64,000 nt of DNA from Streptomyces sp. 1331.2. Its GTDB lineage: Bacteria > Actinomycetota > Actinomycetes > Streptomycetales > Streptomycetaceae. The translations under genes and the position numbers were made by a program. The stretch is taken from the NCBI RefSeq assembly GCF_900199205.1, contig NZ_OBMJ01000001.1:1054001-1118000 (forward strand). Direction: 5' to 3'. This document shows, in pieces, positions 53,716-64,000 of this stretch (the first letter of the stretch is position 1; each line of letters begins with the position of its first letter). The notes under the pieces are model-generated. The model did no database searches, had not been told where the DNA came from, and saw nothing but the letters and a program-made list of their open reading frames with translations.

Positions 53716-54986
53716 TTCGTCGTCCTCCTGGCCTCGGCGACCGCCTGGGCCATCTCCTCGTTCGTCACGTCCACGGAAGGGACAGGTGCCGGTCCGTTCA
53801 CCGTCACCCGGTAGCCGTGCCCCGTGGCGAGCACGTCCACCCACCGCCCGGCCGGGTGGCCGCAGCGCCGTTCACAGCCCGACCAGTGGACGGGCAGCAT
53901 GGCGGGAAGCCCGCCGCCGACGGACCCGTGGCCGGCGTCCAACGCCCGGGCCGCGTCCGGGCGGACGTCGGCCTGCGACTTGGCGCAGCCCGGCAGCCCG
54001 GTGCAGGCGGTGGCCCGCTCCCAGGGCGTGCCCGGCTCGGTGCGGAACCCGGCCTCGGCGAGCGCGGGAAGCCGGTCGGCCGGCGCCCCTGGCAGGACCG
54101 CGCCGCGCCAGGGCGTCAGCCGCAGCTCCCCGGCGGAGGCGGCGATCAGCGCCCGCCACTGCGCGGCGCTCGCCCGCCCGAAGCGCAGGCCCACCGAGAG
54201 CCCGCCGGGCAGCGCGCCCACTTCCGGCGCCGTACCGGCGGGGGCGGGCAGCGGCACCGGGCCGGCCGGCAGCAGGTCGGGGACCTCGCGCAGGTGCCAG
54301 GCCTGGCGGCCGGTGGTCCGCAGCGCCGCCAGGAAGCGACGGGCCGCGTCCAGTACGGCCGTCACCTCCTGTCCGGCCTCGACGGGGTGCCCGTGGGTGG
54401 AGCGCCCGAGGCGCAGCAGGGCGGGCCCGTCCGAACCTGCGATCAATGTCACATCGGCGTCGAGCGCGGCGACGTCGCCGCGTCCGTCGTCCAGCGCGAA
54501 CAGGAACTTGCCGGAGAGTCCGGGCGCCCAGTCGCTCGCGCACAGCCGCGCGTCCAGGTCCCGTACCCAGGCCTGGACATCGGCGGAAGAGGAGGCGGGG
54601 ACGGCGTCCAGCCCCGCCAGTGGCGAGGCGACGATGTTGCGGACCCGCTCGTGGGTGTCCGAGGGCAGCAGTCCGACGCCGCGCAGTCGCTCGGCGAGGT
54701 CCGCCGCGCACTGCGAGTCCAGGCCCCGCAGTTGGACGTTGCCGCGCGAGGTGGTCTCCAACCGGCCGTCCCCGAGGGCTTCGGCGGCCTCGGCCAGCGC
54801 GAGCGCCTGACGGTCCGTCAGCAGGCCGCCGGGCAGGCGGATCCGGGCCAGGGCGCCGTCGTCGGCCGGGTGCAGACGCAGCGCGCCGGGGCAGGCGTCC
54901 GCGCGCCCCCGGTCGGGCACCTCCCGGTCGGGCACGACGGCGCCCGGCGCGGTGGCGTCGGGTGTCGGTGGCATGGCGGCGAGCAT
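53712..54986 (-). CDS. cobG: Precorrin-3B synthase
   Basis: 424 residues from the ATG at 54986; the ATG at 54974 is equally possible. Sulfite/nitrite-reductase-like fold with two ferredoxin-like halves: [44 protein letters not shown], and a C-terminal 4Fe-4S set [16 protein letters not shown] plus [14 protein letters not shown] (C-x5-C and C-x3-C). CobG hydroxylates precorrin-3A with oxygen, the defining step of the aerobic cobalamin route. First gene of the minus-strand cobG-cobH-cobIJ operon, divergent from cobN. No convincing ribosome site; it may be near-leaderless. Confidence 0.93.
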   Translation of the reverse strand: MLAAMPPTPDATAPGAVVPDREVPDRGRADACPGALRLHPADDGALARIRLPGGLLTDRQALALAEAAEALGDGRLETTSRGNVQLRGLDSQCAADLAERLRGVGLLPSDTHERVRNIVASPLAGLDAVPASSSADVQAWVRDLDARLCASDWAPGLSGKFLFALDDGRGDVAALDADVTLIAGSDGPALLRLGRSTHGHPVEAGQEVTAVLDAARRFLAALRTTGRQAWHLREVPDLLPAGPVPLPAPAGTAPEVGALPGGLSVGLRFGRASAAQWRALIAASAGELRLTPWRGAVLPGAPADRLPALAEAGFRTEPGTPWERATACTGLPGCAKSQADVRPDAARALDAGHGSVGGGLPAMLPVHWSGCERRCGHPAGRWVDVLATGHGYRVTVNGPAPVPSVDVTNEEMAQAVAEARRTTK

Positions 54987-55032
54987 ACAGATGATCCGAT
55001 CGGTTGCCTCCGTCCGCTGCATCACACTCCGG

Positions 55033-55150
55033 CGCACCCGGACACGCACCGACGCGCACCGACGCGCAAACCGGAGCAAGCACCGACGCGAGCACCGAGG
55101 CACACGCCGACGCACAAGCCGGCGTGCACGCCGACGCACAAGCCGCAGCC
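55033..55150. repeat. Degenerate CACGCCGACGCACAAGCCG repeat tract
   Basis: A stretch of short direct repeats based on CACCGACGCGCA and CACGCCGACGCACAAGCCG (the latter exact at 55103-55121 and 55127-55145) fills much of the cobG-cobN divergent gap, just upstream of the riboswitch. Nearly all G and C with regular CGACGC spacing. Confidence 0.65.
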
Positions 55151-55264
55151 GCCAGGGCTCACCGGAGCCCGCCGGGGCCCGCGGCCGAAAGCTCACTCTC
55201 CCCCAGGTCAGCCGTACCCCGTACGATGCAGGGCGGGCGGTCCGCGGACCGCCCGCACGCCAGC

Positions 55265-55370
55265 GACGGCGCAGGGGAGGAAACCGGTGCAAGCCCGGTG
55301 CGGTCCCGCCACTGTGACCGCGGTTCACCGGGAAGCCGGTCGGCCGCGGGAGCCAGGAACTCCTGCCGTC
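55265..55370 (+). promoter_or_regulatory. Cobalamin (adenosylcobalamin) riboswitch
   Basis: The conserved core reads GAAACCGGTGCAAGCC, followed by GGTCCCGCCACTGTGACC (the B12 box region) and GAAGCCGG, then GAGCCAGGAACTC near the 3' end. The closing stem GACGGCGCAGG/CCTGCCGTC (55265/55370) defines the aptamer. A GGGCGGTCCGCGGACCGCCC palindrome just 5' (55234-55253) may be a separate hairpin. It should repress the cobN transcript or its translation when adenosylcobalamin is abundant. Confidence 0.94.
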
Positions 55371-55409
55371 CTCCACCGGCCCGGGGCGCGGACCCCGAGG
55401 AAGGCAGAA

Positions 55410-55498
55410 ATGCACCAGCGCTGTCGCATGCCCGCGAACGCGTCCACGGCCATCACTGCGGCCATCCTGGCCACCCACGAGGCCGGGAGGGCCTTCGC

Positions 55499-55502
<4 letters not shown>
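55410..55502 (+). CDS. 30-codon leader ORF translationally coupled to cobN
   Basis: A small ORF of 30 residues (begins MHQRCRMPANASTAIT) between the riboswitch and cobN. GAGGAAGG lies 5-6 nt before its ATG, a better ribosome site than any in front of cobN. Its stop overlaps the cobN ATG by 4 nt (ATGA), the same coupling used between other cob genes here. cobN has no ribosome site of its own outside this ORF apart from a GGGAGGG within the last codons. The peptide resembles nothing I recognise. It may be a coupling device that lets the riboswitch control cobN by masking one ribosome site. Confidence 0.7.
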
Positions 55503-59134
<3,632 letters not shown>

Positions 59135-59171
59135 GGGAGGCTTCCCCCGCTTGACGTGAAGGGGGACGCCG

Positions 59172-59205
59172 GTGTTCCTGTCGTCCATTCGGGTGACAGG
59201 AACAC
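59172..59205 (+). terminator. Hairpin after cobN
   Basis: 11-bp stem GTGTTCCTGTC with GACAGGAACAC (12-nt loop), with an imperfect outer CGCC/GGCG extension. It lies 37 bp after the cobN stop and before lnt. Confidence 0.75.
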
Positions 59206-59241
59206 TGGTGGCGTACGCCGTCCAAGCGGACAATACGGGGC

Positions 59242-60963
59242 ATGCCGCGTCGCTCCGTTCCCACCGGCCCCGTCCTGAGCACCCCCGCCACCGAGCCCGC
59301 CGAGGAGGTCGGAGAGCCAGCACCCCAGCCGGCGCCCCAGCCGGATCCCCAGCCAGGGCTCCAGCCGGATCCCCAACCAGCGCCCCACCGGTACCGCGCC
59401 CGGTTCGCCGCGCTGGCGGCCGGGGCGGTGCCGGTGCTCGCGTTCCCCGCGCCCGGGCAGGCCTGGCTGGCGTGGATCGCGCTCGTCCCCGGACTGCTGC
59501 TGATGCAGCGGGCGCCGTCGGGGCGGGAGGCGGCGGTGCGCGGGTGGTGGTTCGGGGCGGGGTTCATCCTGACCGCGATGTACTGGCTGGTCCCGTCCGT
59601 CGGACCGGGGCTGCCGGTCATCGCGGTGCTGTTCGGGGCGCTGCAGGGCGCCGTCGGGTACACCGTGCACCGGCTGCTGCACCCGCCGCTGACCACCCGT
59701 CGGGCCCTGCTCGCACTGCTGGTCGTCCCGGCGGTCTGGGTCTGCGCCGAGTACGCGCGCTCCTGGCACGCGCTCGGCGGGCCGTGGGCACTGCTCGGGG
59801 CCACCCAGTGGCAGCACCCGGCGATCCTCGGGCTGGCCGCGGCGGGCGGGATCTGGCTGGTCAGCGCGGCGGTGGCGGCGGTGAACACCGGGGTGCTGAT
59901 CGCGCTGACCGCGGCGCACCGGCGACCGCGGGCCGTCGCCGCGGCGGTGGCGGTGCTGGTGCTGGCCTCCGGTCCGCTGCTGTTCTCGCTGCGCGAGGCG
60001 CCGGCCGGAGCCGGGGCGGTGACGGTGGCGCTGGTCCAGCCCGGCATCGTGGCGGACCCGCAGGCCAGGTTCGAGGCGAGTGCGCGGGCCACCGCCGGAC
60101 TGGCCGGGCAGCCGGTGGACCTGGTCGTGTGGGGCGAGAGCAGCACCACCGCCGACCTGGACCACGATCCGGCCGCACTGGACGTCCTGCGCGGCCTCGC
60201 CGCGACCACCGGCGCCCAGGTCGTCGCCGGGGAGGACGCGCGCAAGGCGGACGGACGGATCTCCAAGGACGCGGTGCTGGTCTCCCCGGCGGGCGTGGTG
60301 GACCGCTACCGCAAGATCCGGCTGGTGCCGTTCGGCGAGTACATCCCGCTGCGGCCGGTGCTCGGCTGGATCGCCGGGGTCAGCCGGGCGGCGGGCGAGA
60401 ACCGGGCCCCCGGCACCGGGTTCCACCTGCTCCCGGCCACCGACCGGACGGGTGCGCCGCTGCCCGTCGGGGCGCTGATCTGCTTCGAGTCGGCCTTCCC
60501 CGACATGGCCCGCACCGCCGCCCGGGACGGCGCCCGGGTGCTGGTCTACCAGTCCTCGACCTCGACCTTCCAGCACACCTGGGCGCCCGAGCAGCACGTC
60601 TCGCTGGCGGCGATCCGGGCCGCCGAGACCGGGCGGCCGGCCGTGCAGGCCTCGCTGACCGGGGTCTCCGCGGCCTTCGACGCCCAGGGCCGGGAACTCG
60701 GCCGGCTGGGCACCGACCGCACCGGCGCTCTGACCGTCCGCCTGCCGCTCACCGCCCCCGGAACGCTGACCTGGTACGACCGGATCGGCGACGTGGTGCC
60801 GGTCGGGGCGCTGCTGGTCACGGCCGGGGCGGCGGTGGCGGCGGGGGTGTCGCGACGGCGCTCGGGTCGGGCGGCGGGTCGGGCGGCGGGTCAGGCCTCG
60901 GCCCAGGCCTCGGGTCGGGCGTCGGCTCAGATGTCGGCTGAGACGTCCGCGCCGGAGCTGTAG
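59242..60963 (+). CDS. lnt: Apolipoprotein N-acyltransferase
   Basis: 573 residues. The leader is rich in Pro-Gln (PAPQPAPQPDPQPG, about 26-48). Several membrane helices follow to about residue 260, then a nitrilase-fold domain (about 265-505) with the Glu-Lys-Cys triad: VVWGESSTT (Glu), YRKIRLVPFGEYIPL (Lys) and LICFESAFPDMA (Cys). Lnt adds the third acyl chain to lipoproteins. The C-terminus is another Gly/Ala/Ser repeat (GRAAGRAAGQASAQASGRASAQ). The last 37 bp overlap the convergent VOC gene. Actinomycetes often carry more than one Lnt; which one is main cannot be told here. Confidence 0.92.
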   Translation: MPRRSVPTGPVLSTPATEPAEEVGEPAPQPAPQPDPQPGLQPDPQPAPHRYRARFAALAAGAVPVLAFPAPGQAWLAWIALVPGLLLMQRAPSGREAAVRGWWFGAGFILTAMYWLVPSVGPGLPVIAVLFGALQGAVGYTVHRLLHPPLTTRRALLALLVVPAVWVCAEYARSWHALGGPWALLGATQWQHPAILGLAAAGGIWLVSAAVAAVNTGVLIALTAAHRRPRAVAAAVAVLVLASGPLLFSLREAPAGAGAVTVALVQPGIVADPQARFEASARATAGLAGQPVDLVVWGESSTTADLDHDPAALDVLRGLAATTGAQVVAGEDARKADGRISKDAVLVSPAGVVDRYRKIRLVPFGEYIPLRPVLGWIAGVSRAAGENRAPGTGFHLLPATDRTGAPLPVGALICFESAFPDMARTAARDGARVLVYQSSTSTFQHTWAPEQHVSLAAIRAAETGRPAVQASLTGVSAAFDAQGRELGRLGTDRTGALTVRLPLTAPGTLTWYDRIGDVVPVGALLVTAGAAVAAGVSRRRSGRAAGRAAGQASAQASGRASAQMSAETSAPEL

Positions 60964-61703
60964 ATTCCGAACGCGGCGCCCTGGGGGTCGCGCAGGACGG
61001 CGATCCGCCGGCCGCCCTGCATGGAGTACGGAGGCATCAGCACGTCCGCGCCGAGGGCGACCGCCCGGTTGACGGTGTTGTCCGCGTCGGCGACCGCGAA
61101 GTACGGCAGCCAGTGCGGCGGCACCTCGGGCGGGAAGTTCTCGCCCATCACCAGCATCCCGCCGAAGTCCCGGCCGGCCAGGCCCCACTGGGTGTAGTGC
61201 TCGGACGGCGCGACGGACCAGCCGAAGACCGCCGGGTAGAAGGCGGTCGCACCGGCCGGGTCGCGGGTGAGCAGTTCCACCCAGCCGAGCGAGCCGGGCT
61301 CGTTGAACACCCCGGCGCCCTGAAAGGCACCGGCCTGCCAGAGGATGAAGACCGCGCGGGAGCGGTCGGCGGCCACCGCGAAGCGGCCGTGGTCGAGCAC
61401 GTCGGTGGGCTCCTTGATGAGCGTGCCGCCGGCGTCCTTGATCCTCGCCGCGGTGGCCTCGGCGTCGGCGACCGCGAAGCAGATCGTCCAGGCCGTCGGC
61501 TGCTGCGGCGCGTAGCGCGGGGTGATCGCGGCGGCCGGGGCGTCGCCGACCAGCATCTGGGTGTAGCCGCCGTCCGCGGGGCGTGCGCCGTCGTCCTCGC
61601 GCCAGCCGAACAGCTCGCCGTAGAAGGCCCTGGCGGCGGGCGGGTCGTCGGTGCCCAGCTCCACCCAGCAGGGGGCGTCGGTGGTCACGGAGGTCTGCTT
61701 CAC
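60927..61703 (-). CDS. Two-domain VOC (glyoxalase/bleomycin-resistance fold) protein
   Basis: 258 residues with two tandem VOC domains, about 8-120 (APCWVELGTDDPPAARAFYGELFGW) and 135-250 (GSLGWVELLTRDPAGATAFYPAVFGW). The family includes glyoxalases, dioxygenases and antibiotic-binding proteins. This GTDDP/AFY type is common in actinomycetes, where it is often called a hydroxylase without proof. The GTG start overlaps the oxidoreductase stop by 4 nt, so the two are co-translated. The stop lies 37 bp inside the convergent lnt 3' end. Confidence 0.88.
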   Translation of the reverse strand: MKQTSVTTDAPCWVELGTDDPPAARAFYGELFGWREDDGARPADGGYTQMLVGDAPAAAITPRYAPQQPTAWTICFAVADAEATAARIKDAGGTLIKEPTDVLDHGRFAVAADRSRAVFILWQAGAFQGAGVFNEPGSLGWVELLTRDPAGATAFYPAVFGWSVAPSEHYTQWGLAGRDFGGMLVMGENFPPEVPPHWLPYFAVADADNTVNRAVALGADVLMPPYSMQGGRRIAVLRDPQGAAFGIYSSGADVSADI

Positions 61704-62620
61704 GGTTTCTGCTCCCCGGCTTCGATGATGACCTTTCCGCGGGCGTGCCCGGATTCGACCAGCGCCAGCGCCTCGGCGGCGGCGGTGAGCGGAAAGCGGT
61801 GGGTGACGTGCGGGTCCAACTCGCCGGAGTCGACCATCGCGGCCAGGGCGGCGAGCGTCCCGGAGGTGGTCGAGCGCGTGAGGAAACTGCCGCCGAGCTC
61901 GGCGACGGTGACCGGGTCCACGGTGCTGACCAGCACGGTACGGTCGGTGATCACTCCGGCCACGGCCCGCAGGGCGTCGCCGCCGACCAGGTCGAGGACG
62001 CCGTCGACGCCGTCGGGTGCGGCCGCCGCGATCCGCTCGGCGACACCCTCGCCGTAGCGCACGTGCACCGCGCCCAGGGACTCCACGTACGCGCGGTTGG
62101 CGTCGCCGGCGGTGCCGATCACGACCAGGCCCCTGGCGCGGGCGAGTTGGGCGGCGATGGTGCCGACGCCGCCGGAGACGCCGAGGATCAGCAGCGTCCG
62201 GCCGACGCCGAGACCGAGTCCGCGTACGGCGTCGTCGGCGGTGGCGGCCGAAACGGGCAGCGTGGCAGCCTGGTCGAAGCCGACCGCGCCGGGCTTGATG
62301 GCGCTCAACTCGGCACGCAGCAGTGCCTGTTCGGCGAATCCTCCACCGTCGGTGCTGCCGAACACCTCGTCTCCCGGGGCGAACCCGGTGACCTCGGGGC
62401 CGACCCTCAGCACCACGCCCGAGGCCTCCAGGCCGAGTACGGCGGGCAGTTGTTGCTCGCGACCGAAGTAGCCCTGGCGGATCTTCCAGTCCGCCGGATT
62501 CACTCCGGCTGCCCGCACCGCGATCGCCAACCGGCCGGGGCCGGGGTCCTGCGGCGGGCGGTCCAGGAACTCCTGAGTCTCCGGCCCGCCGTAGTCGGTG
62601 AAGCCGAACGCCTTGACCAT
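61700..62620 (-). CDS. NADPH-dependent zinc-free alcohol dehydrogenase / quinone oxidoreductase
   Basis: 306 residues from the ATG at 62620. MDR superfamily, quinone-reductase type: MVKAFGFTDYGGPETQEF, VRAAGVNPADWKIRQG, LGLEASGVVLRVGPEVTGFAPGDEVFG, and the NADPH motif LLILGVSGGVGTIAAQLARARG. It lacks the structural-zinc cysteines of classical ADHs, as expected for QOR-type enzymes. It probably reduces quinones or enones. It forms a two-gene operon with the VOC protein, suggesting a detoxification role. GAGGAG lies 14 nt upstream of the start, a little far. Confidence 0.9.
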   Translation of the reverse strand: MVKAFGFTDYGGPETQEFLDRPPQDPGPGRLAIAVRAAGVNPADWKIRQGYFGREQQLPAVLGLEASGVVLRVGPEVTGFAPGDEVFGSTDGGGFAEQALLRAELSAIKPGAVGFDQAATLPVSAATADDAVRGLGLGVGRTLLILGVSGGVGTIAAQLARARGLVVIGTAGDANRAYVESLGAVHVRYGEGVAERIAAAAPDGVDGVLDLVGGDALRAVAGVITDRTVLVSTVDPVTVAELGGSFLTRSTTSGTLAALAAMVDSGELDPHVTHRFPLTAAAEALALVESGHARGKVIIEAGEQKP

Positions 62621-62740
62621 CGGTGATCCCACTCCTCGGGTAGCGGTCTGCGGCCCCCGCCCACTCCCCCGCCCCAGCATGCGGGGCGAAGCGGCGAGGG
62701 GGCGGGCGCTGGTGGGCCGAACGGGCGGGAACGTGAGGGA

Positions 62741-62832
62741 ACGAACGACGGCAGACAGATGACAGCCGACAGATGACAGATGTTGAAATCTGTTATCTGT
62801 CGGCTGAAATCTGTCGGCCGTCAGTTGTTCGT
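62741..62832. repeat. Nested inverted repeat, GACAGAT-word family, copy 3
   Basis: Layers from outside in: ACGAAC (62741-62746) with GTTCGT (62827-62832), GACGGC (62747-62752) with GCCGTC (62817-62822), ACAGAT (62755-62760) with ATCTGT (62809-62814), and CAGCCGACAGAT (62763-62774) with its complement (62795-62806). The centre also has GACAGAT and AAATCTGTT. It lies after the AraC gene stop and before the oxidoreductase operon. Confidence 0.85.
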
Positions 62833-62841
62833 CGCCACGCG

Positions 62842-63717
62842 TTAGCTCCGCAGAGCCCGGGCCACCGGGATCCAGAGTTCCGCCTCGGCGTCGGCCGCCC
62901 CCGGGACGAAGCGGGTCTTCAGGATCTCCGGGCCCGGCCGGGCCTCGTACGGGTTGGACGGGAACCACTGCGCGGCCACGTCCCCCCACATCTCCTGCAG
63001 CGCCTGCGGGAACGGTCCGGTGTTGGTGAACACCGCCCAGGTGCCGGCCGGGACGTCGAGGACATCCAGGTCATCCGGGACGACGGCGTCCGCGCGCGCC
63101 ACCACCGCGTGCCAGTAGTCGAGTTCGGACCCCTCCTCCCGGTTGGGCGAGAAGTCGTCGGTCACCGACACGATGCCGACCGGGTCCGGTCCGGTGAGGG
63201 CCGTGATCCGCTCGACGGTGTCCTTGCCGAGCCCCCTGATGAACTCGGCGATGTGCGGGTTGATCCCCAGGTAGACCAGCGGCACCCGGGCCTTCCTGCC
63301 GACGATCCGGAACTCCGGCTTCTCGATGATTCGGTATTCCATGCTGCTGCTTCCTTCCACGACGAGTCGGAAGGACATCCGGGGCTGGGAGGTGAGCACC
63401 GCACCGTCACGCCGGGCCTCTCCCGGCCCGACCCCGTGCATCGCCCGGAACGCCCGGGCGAACGCCTCCCCCGACGTGTACCCGTACCGGACCGCGATGT
63501 CGAGCAACGTCCGCTCGCCGTCCAGGACTTCGGCCCCGGCGACGGTCAGTCGCCGGCGCCGGACGTACTCCGAGAACGGCATCCCGGCGAGCAGCGAGAA
63601 CAACCGCCGGAAGTGGTACTCGGACGTCATCGCTATCCGCGCCAGCTCGCTCACGTCGACCTCGCCGTCCAGGTCCCGTTCGATGCGCTCCATCGCCCGG
63701 TTCAGGTGCTCCAGCAC
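62842..63717 (-). CDS. AraC-family regulator with GyrI-like effector-binding domain
   Basis: 291 residues from the GTG at 63717 (AAGGATGGGGG upstream); the frame to 63822 crosses a terminator hairpin. N-terminal AraC HTH (about 1-105): LNRAMERIERDLDGEVDVSELARIAMTSEYHFRRLFS, RRLTVAGAEVL and IAVRYGYTSGEAFARAFRAMHGVGPGEARR. The C-terminal GyrI/BacEB effector domain (about 125-290) has VRIIEKPEFRIVGRKARV-like sequence, then LDVLDVPAGTWAVFTNTGPFPQALQEMWG. Regulators of this Rob/SoxS-like two-domain type respond to hydrophobic drugs. The neighbouring oxidoreductase/VOC operon is a plausible target. Confidence 0.92.
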   Translation of the reverse strand: MLEHLNRAMERIERDLDGEVDVSELARIAMTSEYHFRRLFSLLAGMPFSEYVRRRRLTVAGAEVLDGERTLLDIAVRYGYTSGEAFARAFRAMHGVGPGEARRDGAVLTSQPRMSFRLVVEGSSSMEYRIIEKPEFRIVGRKARVPLVYLGINPHIAEFIRGLGKDTVERITALTGPDPVGIVSVTDDFSPNREEGSELDYWHAVVARADAVVPDDLDVLDVPAGTWAVFTNTGPFPQALQEMWGDVAAQWFPSNPYEARPGPEILKTRFVPGAADAEAELWIPVARALRS

Positions 63718-63782
63718 TCCGCCCCCATCCTTCCCTTGCTGATCATCACCGTAGGAAGGACCCACCCTGCCGCACCCGACAA

Positions 63783-63825
63783 TCGGTGCCCACTCCGGTC
63801 GGGTGGCGATCGGAGTGGGCACCGA
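63783..63825 (-). terminator. Terminator after gdhA
   Basis: Perfect 15-bp stem TCGGTGCCCACTCCG and complement with a 13-nt loop, 44 bp downstream of the gdhA stop on the minus strand. Confidence 0.88.
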
Positions 63826-63868
63826 CGAGGCGGCCGGTCAGCGGGCAGCCGGCGGGCCACCGGTCGGA

Positions 63869-64000
<132 letters not shown>

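Overview
The window is chromosomal DNA of a high-GC actinomycete of the Streptomyces/Kitasatospora group. The signs are very high GC with long antisense open frames, GTG and TTG starts, 4-nt GTGA/ATGA stop-start overlaps, a squalene-hopene cyclase cluster with dxs and idi, and the usual mixture of Tat proteins, peptide ABC transporters and accessory enzymes. No prophage, transposase, CRISPR array or plasmid function was seen. Both ends cut through genes: an ABC exporter subunit on the left and glutamate dehydrogenase on the right.

Layout. 1-2.3 kb: two-gene ABC exporter operon whose first subunit has a degenerate ATPase site. 2.9-7.7 kb: single genes (aldo/keto reductase, a tandem-MarR regulator, a FabG-like reductase, a PAP2-like membrane protein, an I78 protease inhibitor, a small membrane protein). 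7.8-19.8 kb (minus strand): hopanoid operon in the order hpnC-hpnD-hpnE-polyprenyl synthase-shc-hpnG-hpnH-dxs-aminotransferase; hpnC is frameshifted as read here. 20.0-25.4 kb (minus): six-gene operon with a nucleotidyltransferase, an archaeal-like sn-glycerol-1-phosphate dehydrogenase, a CDP-alcohol phosphotransferase, a glycosyltransferase and a TagGH-type exporter. 25.9-34.8 kb: idi, an anti-sigma-type ATPase, tRNA-Leu(GAG), an APC permease, a methyltransferase, a DUF6624 protein, an aldehyde dehydrogenase, and glyA behind a ZTP riboswitch. 35.2-40.9 kb: oligopeptide ABC transporter. 41-43.4 kb: EF-hand protein, EamA exporter, gamma-glutamylcyclotransferase-like protein. 43.7-59.1 kb: cobalamin genes (cobL, cobM, cobK, cbiD, cobIJ, cobH, cobG, cobN), interrupted by an HTH-MurA fusion and a Tat phosphoesterase; cobN follows a cobalamin riboswitch and a 30-codon leader ORF. 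59.2-64 kb: lnt, a VOC protein, an oxidoreductase, an AraC regulator and the gdhA end.

How they work together. Idi, Dxs and the polyprenyl synthase supply isoprenoids to HpnCDE (squalene), Shc (hopene) and HpnH/HpnG/aminotransferase (side chain). The adjacent G1P-dehydrogenase operon looks like a separate pathway that activates a polyol phosphate, transfers it, glycosylates and exports the product; it is the best candidate here for an undescribed system. A second novelty is a family of nested AT-richer hairpins built from GACAGAT words in three intergenic gaps.
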